Source of the DNA: Saccharimonas sp963550135 | GTDB taxonomy: Bacteria > Patescibacteriota > Saccharimonadia > Saccharimonadales > Saccharimonadaceae | NCBI GenBank assembly: GCA_963550135.1 | Contig: CAUVBP010000009.1 | Coordinates: 1-47,963, forward strand | Length of the DNA stretch: 47,963 bases | Direction: 5' to 3' | Shown: positions 17,931-27,096 of the stretch, piece by piece | Numbering within the stretch: position 1 is the stretch's first letter | How the letters are laid out: the number at the start of each line of letters is the position of its first letter | Translations under genes and position numbers: made by a program | Notes under the pieces: generated by a model | Seen by the model: only the letters and a program-made list of their open reading frames with translations | Databases searched by the model: none | Told to the model about the DNA's origin: nothing

Positions 17931-20168
17931 TTATTGGCTAAGTATAGTTGTGGTAACAGATAATCCGCTGATTATCGCGCCGGATAGCAAAGGTTGTTCC
18001 GTGGCTCTATTTGGATCAAGTGGTTGGCGGCCTAAATTGTTGACGCTATCAACGAGGCTAGGGAAATTCTTTGCCAAATCATTGTATGGCCTACCATCGG
18101 GTATCGTGCTATCGGTAGTGATGAATACCCAGCCGGCATTGCGTTGGCGCGATAAATTGATTATTTTTTGGTAATCGCTAGCCTTTGCGGTATAAATCGT
18201 ATGGAAAATGCGATGGGAATTAGCTGGGTCTTTTTCAAAGGCAGAGTAAGCGGTCTTATAGTTATTAATATATTCGTCAGCAGTGCCTTCGTTAGTCATG
18301 AAAATATCAGCGTATGGCGCAATTGCGTCGGTGATGTGCGTGCCAGGATTGGCGACGACTAACTTGTTGCCGTAGGTGCTTTTCGTGTAGTTGTATAATT
18401 CTGCCATGTAAGCCGTTGCCCCGTTATTTCTGGATGATATCTCGTCGAAGTAGAATCCGTGAATTTTGTCCGCTCCGTAAAGTTCAATGAACTTAGCCAT
18501 GGCGGCTTTAACTTCGGCAATTGGGCGAGTTTGATGAATAGTGCGGATGTAAGCGACAGTTTTGAAACCAAGCTCGGCGTTCTTTTTTAGCAGCCGCACA
18601 TAGCCTGGGTCGAGCTTGGCGTCAGGACTGCCGTCTGCCATGATGAGCGTGTACGGGATTTTATTGCTGCCTGCTGCATGAATAGCTTTCCAGTAGTCAG
18701 AGAACTCGCTGCCGCCAGCTTTGGCAAGTGGATAAACGTAAGACAGCATAAAGACCGACTGAGCATTGACTGCAGTAGAAGGGTTGGTATTTGTTTTATT
18801 GACCATACCAGCGACAGCGTTGCCAAGAGAAACGGTGTAAGTTTTACCTTTACCGCCAGTGCCGGCATTGGTATCAACGTAGAATTTGGCGCTGGTTTCT
18901 CCGGCTTTAATAACCACTCGCTGGCTATCCCAACGGATGTTGATATTGTTCGGACTACTAGTATTGTGCGTGATTTTGATATCCGCGCTAACATCGGTAC
19001 TGGCTGCTTTGTCTAAAGTTGCCGTGTAAACAGCGGTTTCGCCTTCCTTGACGCTGGCTGGTCCATGAAGAGTAATTTTTGGCGCAGTCGCAGCAGGACT
19101 GATTATCCCCGCGCCAGTGCCGCCGCCTGAATTATCGACGACTGACCCGCTAAATCCGCTGGTGACGCTCTCTTTATGTCCTTTTTTGTCGGTGTAACTG
19201 GCTTGGACGATGACTTGCATACCGAGGTGGTCTTTGGTTTGCGCGAGAGTTTTGCCAGTTCCCAGGAATTTGCCGTAAAATTCGTACCATCGGTAAGTAA
19301 TGCCGCTCTCTGGCACGCCATCGGAATCGGTAATGCGAGCAGTAAACGCCTGTCCGACTCGGTTTATTCCTTCGATGGTGATATTGCCGGGAATATTATT
19401 TGATGCGGCGTTACTGACAGCTGTTGTGGCTGGGCTAATTAAATTTTTCATTACGTTTTTGTTGTTAGCATGAGTTGTTTTGACAGTGATTTTTTTACCC
19501 ACTTCGGCTGGTGTCAACTTGTACGAGAAATAGCTGGCGCCAGGAATAGCCGTGCCGTCGGCAAACCATTGATAATATCGTATACCGCCGTCTTTCAATC
19601 CGTCGGGATCGTCTATCTGCGCAATCAGCGTCGAACCGACTTCTGCGGCGCCGACGATTTTTACGGCTGCTTGCGCTGGCTCGGGTGTTGGCTTAGGCGG
19701 CTTGGACGGATTGGGCGGTGTAGTCGGTTTGTTATTGCTGGGCTTAGTGGACGGAGTATTCGCGGGTTTATGGTTAGCAGCATTGTGAACCGACGGCCTG
19801 CCCGGCGACGCTATTTGGCGGTAATGATAAGCATTGTGATTTCCAACAACCGAGACGCCATTTCCAGCCGTCTTGGTAGAATCACTAGGCGAACTGTTCG
19901 TGGACTCGTCAGTCTTGGTCTGGCTAGTCTCGTTCTTGCCGTCCGGGTTTGAGCTTGGTTCTGAATCCGAATCTGGTCGCTGCGGCTTGCTATTTTCGTC
20001 GTCTACTTGAGAAGTAGTACTACGGCTAGGTCCTTGATTTGTCTGATTATGCTGATTCATGCTAATCAAACTGGTAAACAGCCAGTACAACAAAACTACT
20101 GCTAGTATAGCGGCCAATATCCCGATAACAACTTTTATTTTTCTATGGTTCGCTTGTTGGTTTTCCAT
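17931..20168 (-). CDS. Membrane-anchored surface protein with spherulin-4-like domain
   Basis: The 745-residue protein starts at the ATG at 20168, set by the SD GAGGAGAGGA three bases upstream. Order: a short basic N-terminus, one membrane helix (about 11-32), a Ser/Thr/Pro/Asn-rich stalk (about 33-170), two related beta-sandwich repeats with a YQW/YRWY core (about 170-345) like those in bacterial adhesins, a Calx-beta-like domain (about 365-455), then a TIM-barrel-like region (about 475-715). That last part resembles spherulin-4 / GH114-like proteins: YVYPLAKAGGSEFSDYWKAI near the start and GFYFDEIS in the middle. A glycan hydrolase or binding role at the cell surface is plausible but unproven. 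The tail shows no sorting motif. Confidence 0.75.
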   Translation of the reverse strand: MENQQANHRKIKVVIGILAAILAVVLLYWLFTSLISMNQHNQTNQGPSRSTTSQVDDENSKPQRPDSDSEPSSNPDGKNETSQTKTDESTNSSPSDSTKTAGNGVSVVGNHNAYHYRQIASPGRPSVHNAANHKPANTPSTKPSNNKPTTPPNPSKPPKPTPEPAQAAVKIVGAAEVGSTLIAQIDDPDGLKDGGIRYYQWFADGTAIPGASYFSYKLTPAEVGKKITVKTTHANNKNVMKNLISPATTAVSNAASNNIPGNITIEGINRVGQAFTARITDSDGVPESGITYRWYEFYGKFLGTGKTLAQTKDHLGMQVIVQASYTDKKGHKESVTSGFSGSVVDNSGGGTGAGIISPAATAPKITLHGPASVKEGETAVYTATLDKAASTDVSADIKITHNTSSPNNINIRWDSQRVVIKAGETSAKFYVDTNAGTGGKGKTYTVSLGNAVAGMVNKTNTNPSTAVNAQSVFMLSYVYPLAKAGGSEFSDYWKAIHAAGSNKIPYTLIMADGSPDAKLDPGYVRLLKKNAELGFKTVAYIRTIHQTRPIAEVKAAMAKFIELYGADKIHGFYFDEISSRNNGATAYMAELYNYTKSTYGNKLVVANPGTHITDAIAPYADIFMTNEGTADEYINNYKTAYSAFEKDPANSHRIFHTIYTAKASDYQKIINLSRQRNAGWVFITTDSTIPDGRPYNDLAKNFPSLVDSVNNLGRQPLDPNRATEQPLLSGAIISGLSVTTTILSQ

Positions 20169-20280
20169 ATTCCTCTCCTCAGAATACAATACTTCAATTT
20201 AAGCATAGGCGATATGGAAAGTCAAATAACGAATTGATTGATCAAATTAAAAAATAGGCAGCTGTCATTACTGCTATCTT

Positions 20281-20357
20281 TGGTACCCCGCACAGGAATC
20301 GAACCTGCAACCTTTGGTACCGGAAACCAACGCTCTATCCAGTTGAGCTAACGGGGC
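20281..20357 (-). tRNA. tRNA-Arg (anticodon CCG)
   Basis: The minus-strand cloverleaf has acceptor GCCCCGT with GCGGGGT (G-U at 1-72), D-stem GCTC/GAGC, anticodon stem TTGGT/ACCAA around TTCCGGT (anticodon CCG), T-stem GCAGG/CCTGT, and an encoded CCA. It lies five bases after tRNA-Arg(UCG) and is probably in the same transcript. Confidence 0.95.
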
Positions 20358-20362
20358 ACGTT

Positions 20363-20439
20363 TGGTACGCCCGGCAGGATTCGAACCTGCGACCCCTTGG
20401 TTCGAAGCCAAGTACTCTAATCCGCTGAGCTACGGGCGC
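20363..20439 (-). tRNA. tRNA-Arg (anticodon UCG)
   Basis: The minus-strand cloverleaf has acceptor GCGCCCG with CGGGCGT, anticodon stem CTTGG/CCAAG around CTTCGAA (anticodon TCG), T-stem GCAGG/CCTGC, and an encoded CCA. A TATAAT (complement of 20448-20453) eight bases upstream drives the pair; it lies back to back with the murB -10 box. Confidence 0.95.
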
Positions 20440-20475
20440 CTATCGCAATTATATCACATATTGTATAATCAAACT

Positions 20476-21519
20476 ATGAACATACAGCAGGACATCTCTC
20501 TCAAAAAGCTTACAACTATGCAGCTCGGCGGCGTGGCTCGGCAAGTTGTCGAGGCTAGAACTCGCGCCGATATCGCCGAAGCAGTACGCTATGCTCATGA
20601 GCACAATCTGGATATCTACGTTCTCGGCGGCGGCAGTAATGCGTTAGCGCACGACGAGGGTTTCGACGGACTTATTATACTCAATCGCATCCCAGGTTTT
20701 GAAGTTGTTGACGAAACTGACGATTTGGTGACGATTGTAGCTGGTGCTGGCGAGGTTTGGGATGACTTCGTACGGCGGACGGTCGAGATGAATCTCAGCG
20801 GCGTGGAATGCTTGTCGGCGATCCCCGGTACGGTCGGTGCGGCGCCTGTACAGAATATTGGTGCTTACGGCCAAGAGGCTGCTTCAACGATTGTCTCGGT
20901 CAATGCCTACGATACGCGAGATAACCAATTTGTAACTATTAGCAATGCTGAGTGTGACTTTGCGTATCGTCATAGTATTTTTCGCTGTCGTTGGGCGGGG
21001 CGCTATATCATAACGTCAGTGACGTTTAACTTGTCGCGGCATCAATCTCGACCGCCGTTTTATGCAGCGATTCAGCGTTATTTAGACGAGCACGATATTC
21101 ACGATTATTCACCGCAAACATTACGCGAAGTTGTGATGAAGATTCGCTTTGATAAGTTGCCAGACCCGAAAGTCCGCCCAAACACTGGTTCGTTCTTCAA
21201 GAACGCTATTGTTTCGGCTGATAAATTATCTAAATTGCAGCAGAAGTATCCTGATGTCCCGCATTATGATATGTCGCATGATACATACAAAATTCCAACT
21301 GGCTGGCTAATTGATCAATGCGGGCTCAAAGGTACGCTTCATTATGGTATGCGTATCCACGATAAAAACGCGCTAGTTCTTATCAATGAGTCGGCACAGA
21401 GCTATAATGATCTAGCACAAGCCCGCCAAAAAATTATTGACACCGTTTACCAAAAATTTGGTATCACCATTGAGCAAGAGCCGTTAGAGATACCTGGCAA
21501 AAACTCAGAAAAAGCATAG
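20476..21519 (+). CDS. murB: UDP-N-acetylenolpyruvoylglucosamine reductase
   Basis: MurB reduces the enolpyruvyl product of MurA to UDP-MurNAc with FAD and NADPH. With the ATG at 20476 it has 347 residues. The FAD-binding region shows VLGGGSNALAHDEGFDGLII, then SAIPGTVGAAPVQNIGAYGQE, CDFAYRHSIFR, and the C-terminal domain with RPNTGSFFKNAIV, which holds the catalytic Ser. The layout matches the E. coli-like type I enzyme. TATAAT at 20464-20469 ends six bases before the ATG. An upstream extension to 20362 would read through the tRNA-Arg gene and is rejected. Confidence 0.95.
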   Translation: MNIQQDISLKKLTTMQLGGVARQVVEARTRADIAEAVRYAHEHNLDIYVLGGGSNALAHDEGFDGLIILNRIPGFEVVDETDDLVTIVAGAGEVWDDFVRRTVEMNLSGVECLSAIPGTVGAAPVQNIGAYGQEAASTIVSVNAYDTRDNQFVTISNAECDFAYRHSIFRCRWAGRYIITSVTFNLSRHQSRPPFYAAIQRYLDEHDIHDYSPQTLREVVMKIRFDKLPDPKVRPNTGSFFKNAIVSADKLSKLQQKYPDVPHYDMSHDTYKIPTGWLIDQCGLKGTLHYGMRIHDKNALVLINESAQSYNDLAQARQKIIDTVYQKFGITIEQEPLEIPGKNSEKA

Positions 21520-21551
21520 CCATTTTATAAATTGTGCGCTACAATTAAGTC

Positions 21552-22067
21552 ATGAAGCGTAAAGAGGGCGGGTTTACTATAGTTGAAGTGGTTATTGCAG
21601 TTACCGTCATCAGTGTGCTGCTGATAATTGCTATGACTACGTTCAACGGCTTGACGGCGAAAGGTCGCGATGCAACCCGTAGAGCTCGCGCTGAAGCCAT
21701 GGCTCTAGATCTTGAACGTTATTATAAATACAACACCACTTCGCGAGGTCATGAATATCCAACTGGCAACGCGCTGTTAGCTGATATAGGCAAATATTTT
21801 AGTGACACTACAGTTGTGCAAGATCCCTCTCGTTCTGGCAATAGGCTAGTCAAGGGCTGCCCGGCGGCTGGCCCGATACCAGCCAGCTGGGGCTGGACGG
21901 ATGAGCAGAAAATGCTCTACAGGTATTGCGCTCAAGACAGAGAGAGATCCGATTGTGATAAAGTTTACGGTGCCTCGGGCAGGGATGTTTGCGTCGGTTT
22001 CAGAATATATTACTATAGCGAATCAGATAATGCGCTTTATCAGGTGAATAGCATATGGTCAAGATGA
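21552..22067 (+). CDS. Type IV prepilin-like protein (minor pilin 1)
   Basis: The 171-residue protein has a short basic leader KRKEGG, a prepilin peptidase site G|FTIVEVV with Glu5, and a single N-terminal helix. It continues as a G/H-type pseudopilin with LTAKGRDATRRARAEAMALDLERYYKY and a C-terminal domain holding four cysteines. TACAAT at 21540-21545 ends six bases before the ATG, so this is the leaderless first gene of a four-gene pilin operon. The assembly ATPase, platform protein and prepilin peptidase are not in this window. Confidence 0.85.
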   Translation: MKRKEGGFTIVEVVIAVTVISVLLIIAMTTFNGLTAKGRDATRRARAEAMALDLERYYKYNTTSRGHEYPTGNALLADIGKYFSDTTVVQDPSRSGNRLVKGCPAAGPIPASWGWTDEQKMLYRYCAQDRERSDCDKVYGASGRDVCVGFRIYYYSESDNALYQVNSIWSR

Positions 22068-22483
22068 GAACGGATGAAGGTTTTACAATCGTTGAGGTAG
22101 TAGTTACACTGTTATTTATTTCGATAATATCGCTTGGTATATTAACGATGCATACCCAGGTTAGTATACTCTCGATTATCAACCGCCAGGATCAAAAGGC
22201 TAGTTATTTAGCGTATGATAATATGCGTAAGTATGTTAACGGAGCTCCGCCAACTTGGTTTTTGTGTACCAGTCAGCTGCCAGGCGCTGTGCAGCAGGTA
22301 TTGCTTGACTCAGAAGGGCATATTAGTGAGTTGCCCGGAACTATCAAGCAAAAAGTTGTGGCATCGGCGCCGTATGGTTGCGGCGACACTGTCAGCAGTT
22401 TGGGTATGCCGATTCGTGTTGAATCTGTAGTAACATATGGTAATGGTAAGAGGGTAACCCATGTTGCATATGCGGCATTCTAA
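22055..22483 (+). CDS. Type IV prepilin-like protein (minor pilin 2)
   Basis: The 142-residue protein has leader MVKMRTDEG, cleavage G|FTIVEVVVTLLF with Glu5, and one hydrophobic helix, as in PilV/GspI-type minor pilins; two cysteines lie in the globular part. An SD (AGGTGA, 22042-22047) seven bases upstream supports the ATG at 22055; an ATGA overlap start at 22064 is the alternative. It overlaps the previous gene by 13 bp and the next by 23 bp. Confidence 0.82.
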   Translation: MVKMRTDEGFTIVEVVVTLLFISIISLGILTMHTQVSILSIINRQDQKASYLAYDNMRKYVNGAPPTWFLCTSQLPGAVQQVLLDSEGHISELPGTIKQKVVASAPYGCGDTVSSLGMPIRVESVVTYGNGKRVTHVAYAAF

Positions 22484-23354
22484 TCAATCTGGATTCACTA
22501 TCGTGGAGCTAATAGTGACGACGGCCGTTATGTTTATAGTGGTTGTAATATTTGGCGGTATTATATCAGCATCTTACCGCCAGGCTATAGCAGCAGATGC
22601 GCTTGCTTCAATGACGCGTGACATGCACGTGACGATGGACGCTATCGAAATGGATGTTTTGGCTTCAGTCGAGATTGCCTCTACTTCTAGAAGGGGTGAT
22701 ATGAATATGATCGATCGGTATGGATATGGCGCGGTGAGTACTCCTGCGCCTACTCTGCAAACTTGGAAATATTTTGGCGGAGGTGGTAATAGGCGGGCCT
22801 TACTCCTGATACAATATGCGACTAATTTGCGGCGCGGGGCAGGCTCTCGCGAGGTAGTTTATGCTGCAACAAAAAGGTTTAATTGCAGTACAGAAAGACG
22901 TCTCCAGCCAAAATACAGACAGATGGTGGTCTATTTCATGCGGGACAATACATTGTATCGAAGGGTTATATTTGATGATATAAAAAGCGAAAGATACAAA
23001 GCCCTTGGTGTTAATGCTTCTGCTATATGTGGTACCGGCGATGAAAATAACGAATTTTGGCGCAAGATAGCAGTACAATCCATACCTCCGCAGTCATCCG
23101 AATTTACTGGCAGTGCAACGCCAGGGCGATCGCTTTATCGCGACGAAACAATTGCTCGCAACGTTTCGGCATTTGATGTTCAATATTTTAAGGATGATAC
23201 GCCAATAGCCAACCAGTACGATGCTGCTCACAGTTCCGACCATATGTTTGAAAATGCTAACAAGGTTAAAATTGATATAACAATTAGTCCTCCTGTGGGG
23301 GGAGTGTCTAAAATATCTCAGTCATTAACTGTTCGGAAAGGAAATGAAGAATGA
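22461..23354 (+). CDS. Type IV prepilin-like protein (minor pilin 3, PilW/GspJ-like)
   Basis: The 297-residue protein has leader MLHMRHSNQSG and cleavage G|FTIVELIVTTAVMFIVV with Glu5. A large mixed globular domain follows, as in PilW/GspJ-like minor pilins. An AGAGGG SD six bases before the ATG at 22461 supports the start. It overlaps the next gene by four bases (ATGA), so tip components would be made in a fixed ratio. Confidence 0.82.
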   Translation: MLHMRHSNQSGFTIVELIVTTAVMFIVVVIFGGIISASYRQAIAADALASMTRDMHVTMDAIEMDVLASVEIASTSRRGDMNMIDRYGYGAVSTPAPTLQTWKYFGGGGNRRALLLIQYATNLRRGAGSREVVYAATKRFNCSTERRLQPKYRQMVVYFMRDNTLYRRVIFDDIKSERYKALGVNASAICGTGDENNEFWRKIAVQSIPPQSSEFTGSATPGRSLYRDETIARNVSAFDVQYFKDDTPIANQYDAAHSSDHMFENANKVKIDITISPPVGGVSKISQSLTVRKGNEE

Positions 23355-25114
23355 TTCGCTTTGATAAGGGCTATTCTCTAGCAGTAATGATTATAATGAC
23401 AACATTTATATTGGCGGTGCTAGCAGCTGCATATCGCGTTACTACGCGTTCGTATATTTATTCTCGCGAGGAGTATTATTATAAGCTGGCTCAAGAAGCT
23501 GGCGAATCGGGGACGGCGGCAGCTAATGCGTGTCTAGATATAAACAACTGGAAACAAACATGGGGCCATGTTGCTGGAGCTGCTGGCTTGTATCTAACGC
23601 CAAGCAGCGACTGCAAAGGTCAAGACGGCAAGATTCCGACCAATAAATACGTTATGAGCGAAGGTTCGATTCGTACAATTTTCACCGTTGGCGACCTTAA
23701 TTTTCATGATGATCATCATTCGGATGTCTCAGCTATTGGCAAAACACAGCTTGTGGACTCTGGCGGTATGGTTTTGCGGGAGTACACTGTTTCGGTTAAA
23801 AAGCTTATCACTCGTCCCGGTCTGGTTGCTACGAAGTCTTCTAGCGGTACTTATCGAACGTGCGGTATTCTATCCAATAGTATTTGGTGCTGGGGCAGGA
23901 ATCGTTATGGCCAGTTGGGCAATGGGAGGTCTGTTGGTCATAATCCAGGCAATCCAGCAAAAGCTGCGCTTAGCGTCGATTCCGATATACCAGTCAAAGT
24001 AGTTAAACAAACAGGAGTTCTCTACGGTAAGAGAATTGATGACTTATTTACCGCCCAGTATCATAGTTGCGCTCTGGCTGAAGGTAAAGTTTATTGCTGG
24101 GGCTACAATGGTACTGGTCAGCTTGGTAATGGACGATCCGGCGACGAAGAACATTCAAATGTTCCTATTGAGGTTAAGGGGGCGCTGTCTGGTAAAACAG
24201 TAACTAGCATCGGCGGTTCATATAATACTTCGTGCGCCATTGCTGGCGGCAAAATATATTGCTGGGGCGAGGGTTATCACGGTGTGACTGGTGCTGGTGA
24301 CAAAACAAAGGTGCGCCCATGGCCGACTTTAGTTAGAGCAGGTGTTTCTGGCGGTCTGCCGAATAATTATACGGCAACTGCGCTAGCGACCAGTGGTACG
24401 CGGTCGATGAATATGTGCGCTATCGCCAATGGCTTTGCTTATTGCTGGGGCCAGAATAATGTTGGTCAGATTGGCAATAATACATCTGCTAGCCCTGCCA
24501 CTCAGCCAGTCTATAGTCCTATGAGAGTTTCTGGTTTGACCAATGTAACGAATATATCGCAGGACGGATATTTGGCTCAAAGCGGCGAGCCAGACAGATT
24601 TACTCATGTATGCGCTGCCGCTAACGGCGAGGCGTACTGCTGGGGTAACGGCCGTGCTGGGCAACTAGGTATGGCACACATTGGCTATATTGATAAGAAG
24701 AGTACCCCAGTTAAGGTTGACCGGCCGGCAGGCTTGTCTCCGTCAGATAGAGTGAAAAAGGTCGAAGTGGGTATTTGGCATTCGTGTATGTTGATGACCA
24801 GCGGCAGGGTATTTTGCTGGGGGACGAATGCCTACGGTCATTTAGGGGCGAACCTTGCTCCTGGCGCGCTTCCCAACAACCGATCGGTAAAACCGATAGA
24901 GATATTGGTTGGCCCAGGCGGAATTCCGGCGGGGCAGCGGATAATTGATCTGGCTGCTGGCGCTAACCGTGGATGCGCGGTGGTAGAAAACGGACACTCG
25001 TATTGCTGGGGTCTGAATGACGCCGGGCAGATTGGTGACGGTACCCATATTGATGCCCGCGCACCAACCGAATCATTATTCTTGCGCCCGACGCAGAACC
25101 GCTACATCTATTAA
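23351..25114 (+). CDS. Pilus tip-like protein: GspK/PilX-type N-terminus plus seven RCC1 repeats
   Basis: The 587-residue protein starts with KGYSLAVMIIMTTFILAVLAAAY, a prepilin-like site and helix in which the usual Glu5 is replaced by Val, as in GspK, the pseudopilin that caps the tip. A region of about 110 residues follows, then seven repeats between about residues 171 and 565. Each repeat has the form C-x7/8-CWG-x-N-x2-G-Q-x-G, typical of RCC1 beta-propeller blades, so a closed seven-bladed propeller is expected. Each repeat carries a Cys pair that could form a disulphide. It is the last gene of the minor pilin operon. A tip adhesin role is inferred. Confidence 0.82.
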   Translation: MIRFDKGYSLAVMIIMTTFILAVLAAAYRVTTRSYIYSREEYYYKLAQEAGESGTAAANACLDINNWKQTWGHVAGAAGLYLTPSSDCKGQDGKIPTNKYVMSEGSIRTIFTVGDLNFHDDHHSDVSAIGKTQLVDSGGMVLREYTVSVKKLITRPGLVATKSSSGTYRTCGILSNSIWCWGRNRYGQLGNGRSVGHNPGNPAKAALSVDSDIPVKVVKQTGVLYGKRIDDLFTAQYHSCALAEGKVYCWGYNGTGQLGNGRSGDEEHSNVPIEVKGALSGKTVTSIGGSYNTSCAIAGGKIYCWGEGYHGVTGAGDKTKVRPWPTLVRAGVSGGLPNNYTATALATSGTRSMNMCAIANGFAYCWGQNNVGQIGNNTSASPATQPVYSPMRVSGLTNVTNISQDGYLAQSGEPDRFTHVCAAANGEAYCWGNGRAGQLGMAHIGYIDKKSTPVKVDRPAGLSPSDRVKKVEVGIWHSCMLMTSGRVFCWGTNAYGHLGANLAPGALPNNRSVKPIEILVGPGGIPAGQRIIDLAAGANRGCAVVENGHSYCWGLNDAGQIGDGTHIDARAPTESLFLRPTQNRYIY

Positions 25115-25122
25115 AAAACCAC

Positions 25123-25151
25123 TTGCGCTTTCGTTATCGGTGTAGTATTAT
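25123..25151 (+). promoter_or_regulatory. Candidate promoter of the major pilin gene
   Basis: TTGCGC at 25123-25128 and TATTAT at 25146-25151 are 17 bp apart. It begins nine bases after the previous stop codon. The message would have a leader of about 40 bases with an AGGGGG SD before the GTG, unlike the leaderless genes around it. Confidence 0.5.
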
Positions 25152-25194
25152 CAAATTACAATTAACTAACATAATAAATAGGGGGCACATTACT

Positions 25195-25653
25195 GTGACA
25201 ACAAAACAACTTAAAAACCGAGGTTTCACCCTTGTTGAGCTCTTGATTGTGATCGTCATCATCGCGATTTTGACGGTGATTTCATTGATTGCTTATAATG
25301 GTATTCAGAACCAGGCACGTACAACAACCGCAGAATCAAGCGCGAAGACGCTGGCTGATAAGGTTCAGATTTATTTCACAAATGAGAGCGACTATCCAAA
25401 ACCTGCCGACCTAGATTCTTCGACGACTACTCCAGGTAAAATGGTTGACCCGGCTAATGCTAGTAAACCTTGGCACGTGGATACCAATGCATTGACAGTA
25501 AGCAGTACTGCTATTACTGATGCGAATAAGCCAAGCAAAGAGAACGTCTTGAACTATGCGACTTGTGGTAGTCCCGCCACTGGCGCAAAAATCACTTACT
25601 ATGACTACACAGCGAGCAAGGCAAAAGAGCGAAAGATTGGTTCTGGCTGCTAA
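25195..25653 (+). CDS. Major type IV pilin-like protein (PilA-like)
   Basis: With the GTG at 25195 it has 152 residues: leader VTTKQLKNRG, cleavage G|FTLVELLIVIVIIAILTVI with Glu5, and then SLIAYNGIQNQARTTTAESSAKTLADKVQIYF, the long N-terminal helix of major pilins. The globular domain is small and Ser/Thr/Ala-rich with two cysteines near the C-terminus that could form the D-loop disulphide. Its own promoter, an SD and a strong hairpin downstream suit high expression of the main pilus subunit; this is inference. A frame start at 25123 lies in the promoter and is rejected. Confidence 0.88.
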   Translation: MTTKQLKNRGFTLVELLIVIVIIAILTVISLIAYNGIQNQARTTTAESSAKTLADKVQIYFTNESDYPKPADLDSSTTTPGKMVDPANASKPWHVDTNALTVSSTAITDANKPSKENVLNYATCGSPATGAKITYYDYTASKAKERKIGSGC

Positions 25654-25680
25654 ATAACTATAGAAGATTAAGTTGAAAAT

Positions 25681-25712
25681 AGAAACGTCCTGGCGTGTGC
25701 TAGGACGTTTCT
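25681..25712. terminator. Strong hairpin between the pilin gene and glyA
   Basis: A perfect 11-bp inverted repeat (AGAAACGTCCT with AGGACGTTTCT) with a ten-base loop lies 28 bases after the pilin stop codon. The U-tract after it is poor, so it may also act as an mRNA-stabilising 3' hairpin. It lies between convergent genes. Confidence 0.65.
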
Positions 25713-25730
25713 GCTGTAATAGACTTAAAG

Positions 25731-27008
25731 TTATACTGATGATAATTGTAATGCCCGACAAAACTCCCTCACTTCCTCGCGCAAAACTCCTAATCTCTTC
25801 TCGTTCTCGCGGGCGTCAATCGCTTGCTTGATCCACTCAGCGATTTGCGCCATGTCGTCGGGCTGGCAGCCGCGGGTGGTGATGGCGGGTGTGCCTAGGC
25901 GAATGCCGCTAGGACGGAACATCGGCAGTGGGTCGTCGGGTACGGCGTTGGCGTTTAGTGTCAGACCGATCTTATCGATAGCGATCTCGGCAGTTTTGCC
26001 ATCGATACCAAAACTCTTGTTGATGTCGGCCAATATCAAGTGATTGCTAGTGCCGCCAGTTACTAGCTGGAAGCCGCGTTTTTGCAACTCCTCGGCTAGC
26101 CGTGCGGCGTTAGCGACGATATTTTTCGCGTAGTCGCAGAACTCGGGCTGCAGCGCCTCGCCGAAAGCTACCGCTTTGGCGGCAATGGTGTTCATATGCG
26201 GGCCGCCTTGCATACCTGGGAAGACTGCCCGATCAATTAGTGTCGGGATGTTTTCGAGTGTTTTGGCAGGTTTTTTGAGCGGACTAGTCACCTTGCCCAT
26301 ACTGAGTATTAAACCGCCGCGAGGACCGCGTAGCGTCTTGTGGGTGGTAGTAGTCATGACATGAAAGCCGTAGTCAAGCGGATTCTTGGCTACGCCGCCA
26401 GCGATCAGTCCGGCAATATGCGCTACGTCAGCCATCAGTAGGCAGCCGTCGATTTCGCGGCCGATTTCGACGAATTTCGCCCAGTCCATTTCGCGCGGGT
26501 AAGCGCTAAAACCAGCCAAAATAATCCGCGGCTGATGCTCATGTGCTAAGCGGCGAATCTCTTCATAATCAATTTCGCCAGTTTCGATATTTTTCATTTT
26601 GTACGGGACGAAGTTGTATAAGTTAGCGCTGCGGGTGACAGGCGAGCCGTGCGTCAGGTGCCCGCCATGGCTCAAGTCCATCGCCAAGATAGTATCGCCC
26701 GGCTGGCACCAAGCACTGTAGACTGCTTCATTAGCTGGCGCACCGCTGTGCGGCTGGACGTTGGCGTGGTCAGCGCGGAATAATTTCTTGGCGCGGTCAA
26801 TAGCTAATTGCTCGACGCGGTCGGTGAATTCTTGGCCGCCGTAATAGCGTCGGCCAGGGTAACCTTCGCTGTATTTATTGGTAAAAACGCTGCCAAGCGC
26901 TTCGCGAACGTTTTTGCTAACGTAATTTTCACTTGGTATCAGTTCCAAACCGTCGCGTTGGCGTTCTTCTTCGCCAGCGATGCAAGCGGCAACTTCGGTG
27001 TCTGTCAT
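25731..27008 (-). CDS. glyA: Serine hydroxymethyltransferase
   Basis: This PLP enzyme converts serine and tetrahydrofolate to glycine and methylene-tetrahydrofolate. At 425 residues it matches the family. It shows LIPSENYVSKNV near the N-terminus, NKYSEGYPGRRYYGG, HGGHLTHGSP, and the PLP-binding Lys at about 224 in TTTTHKTLRGPRGG. An SD (AGGAGG) lies just before the ATG at 27008. With folD at 31.6 kb it forms the one-carbon branch of this window. Confidence 0.97.
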   Translation of the reverse strand: MTDTEVAACIAGEEERQRDGLELIPSENYVSKNVREALGSVFTNKYSEGYPGRRYYGGQEFTDRVEQLAIDRAKKLFRADHANVQPHSGAPANEAVYSAWCQPGDTILAMDLSHGGHLTHGSPVTRSANLYNFVPYKMKNIETGEIDYEEIRRLAHEHQPRIILAGFSAYPREMDWAKFVEIGREIDGCLLMADVAHIAGLIAGGVAKNPLDYGFHVMTTTTHKTLRGPRGGLILSMGKVTSPLKKPAKTLENIPTLIDRAVFPGMQGGPHMNTIAAKAVAFGEALQPEFCDYAKNIVANAARLAEELQKRGFQLVTGGTSNHLILADINKSFGIDGKTAEIAIDKIGLTLNANAVPDDPLPMFRPSGIRLGTPAITTRGCQPDDMAQIAEWIKQAIDARENEKRLGVLREEVREFCRALQLSSV

Positions 27009-27096
27009 GATTATCCTCCTTTTTCTTATCTATATTTTAGCACTTATAATCATTTACTGTAACGTTTTGAAATAGAGTTGGTTGCGATTGAATTTC

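Noticed and set aside
20362..20475. N-terminal extension of murB
   Set aside because: It reads through the tRNA-Arg(UCG) gene and lies upstream of the murB -10 box; the ATG at 20476 fits the family start.
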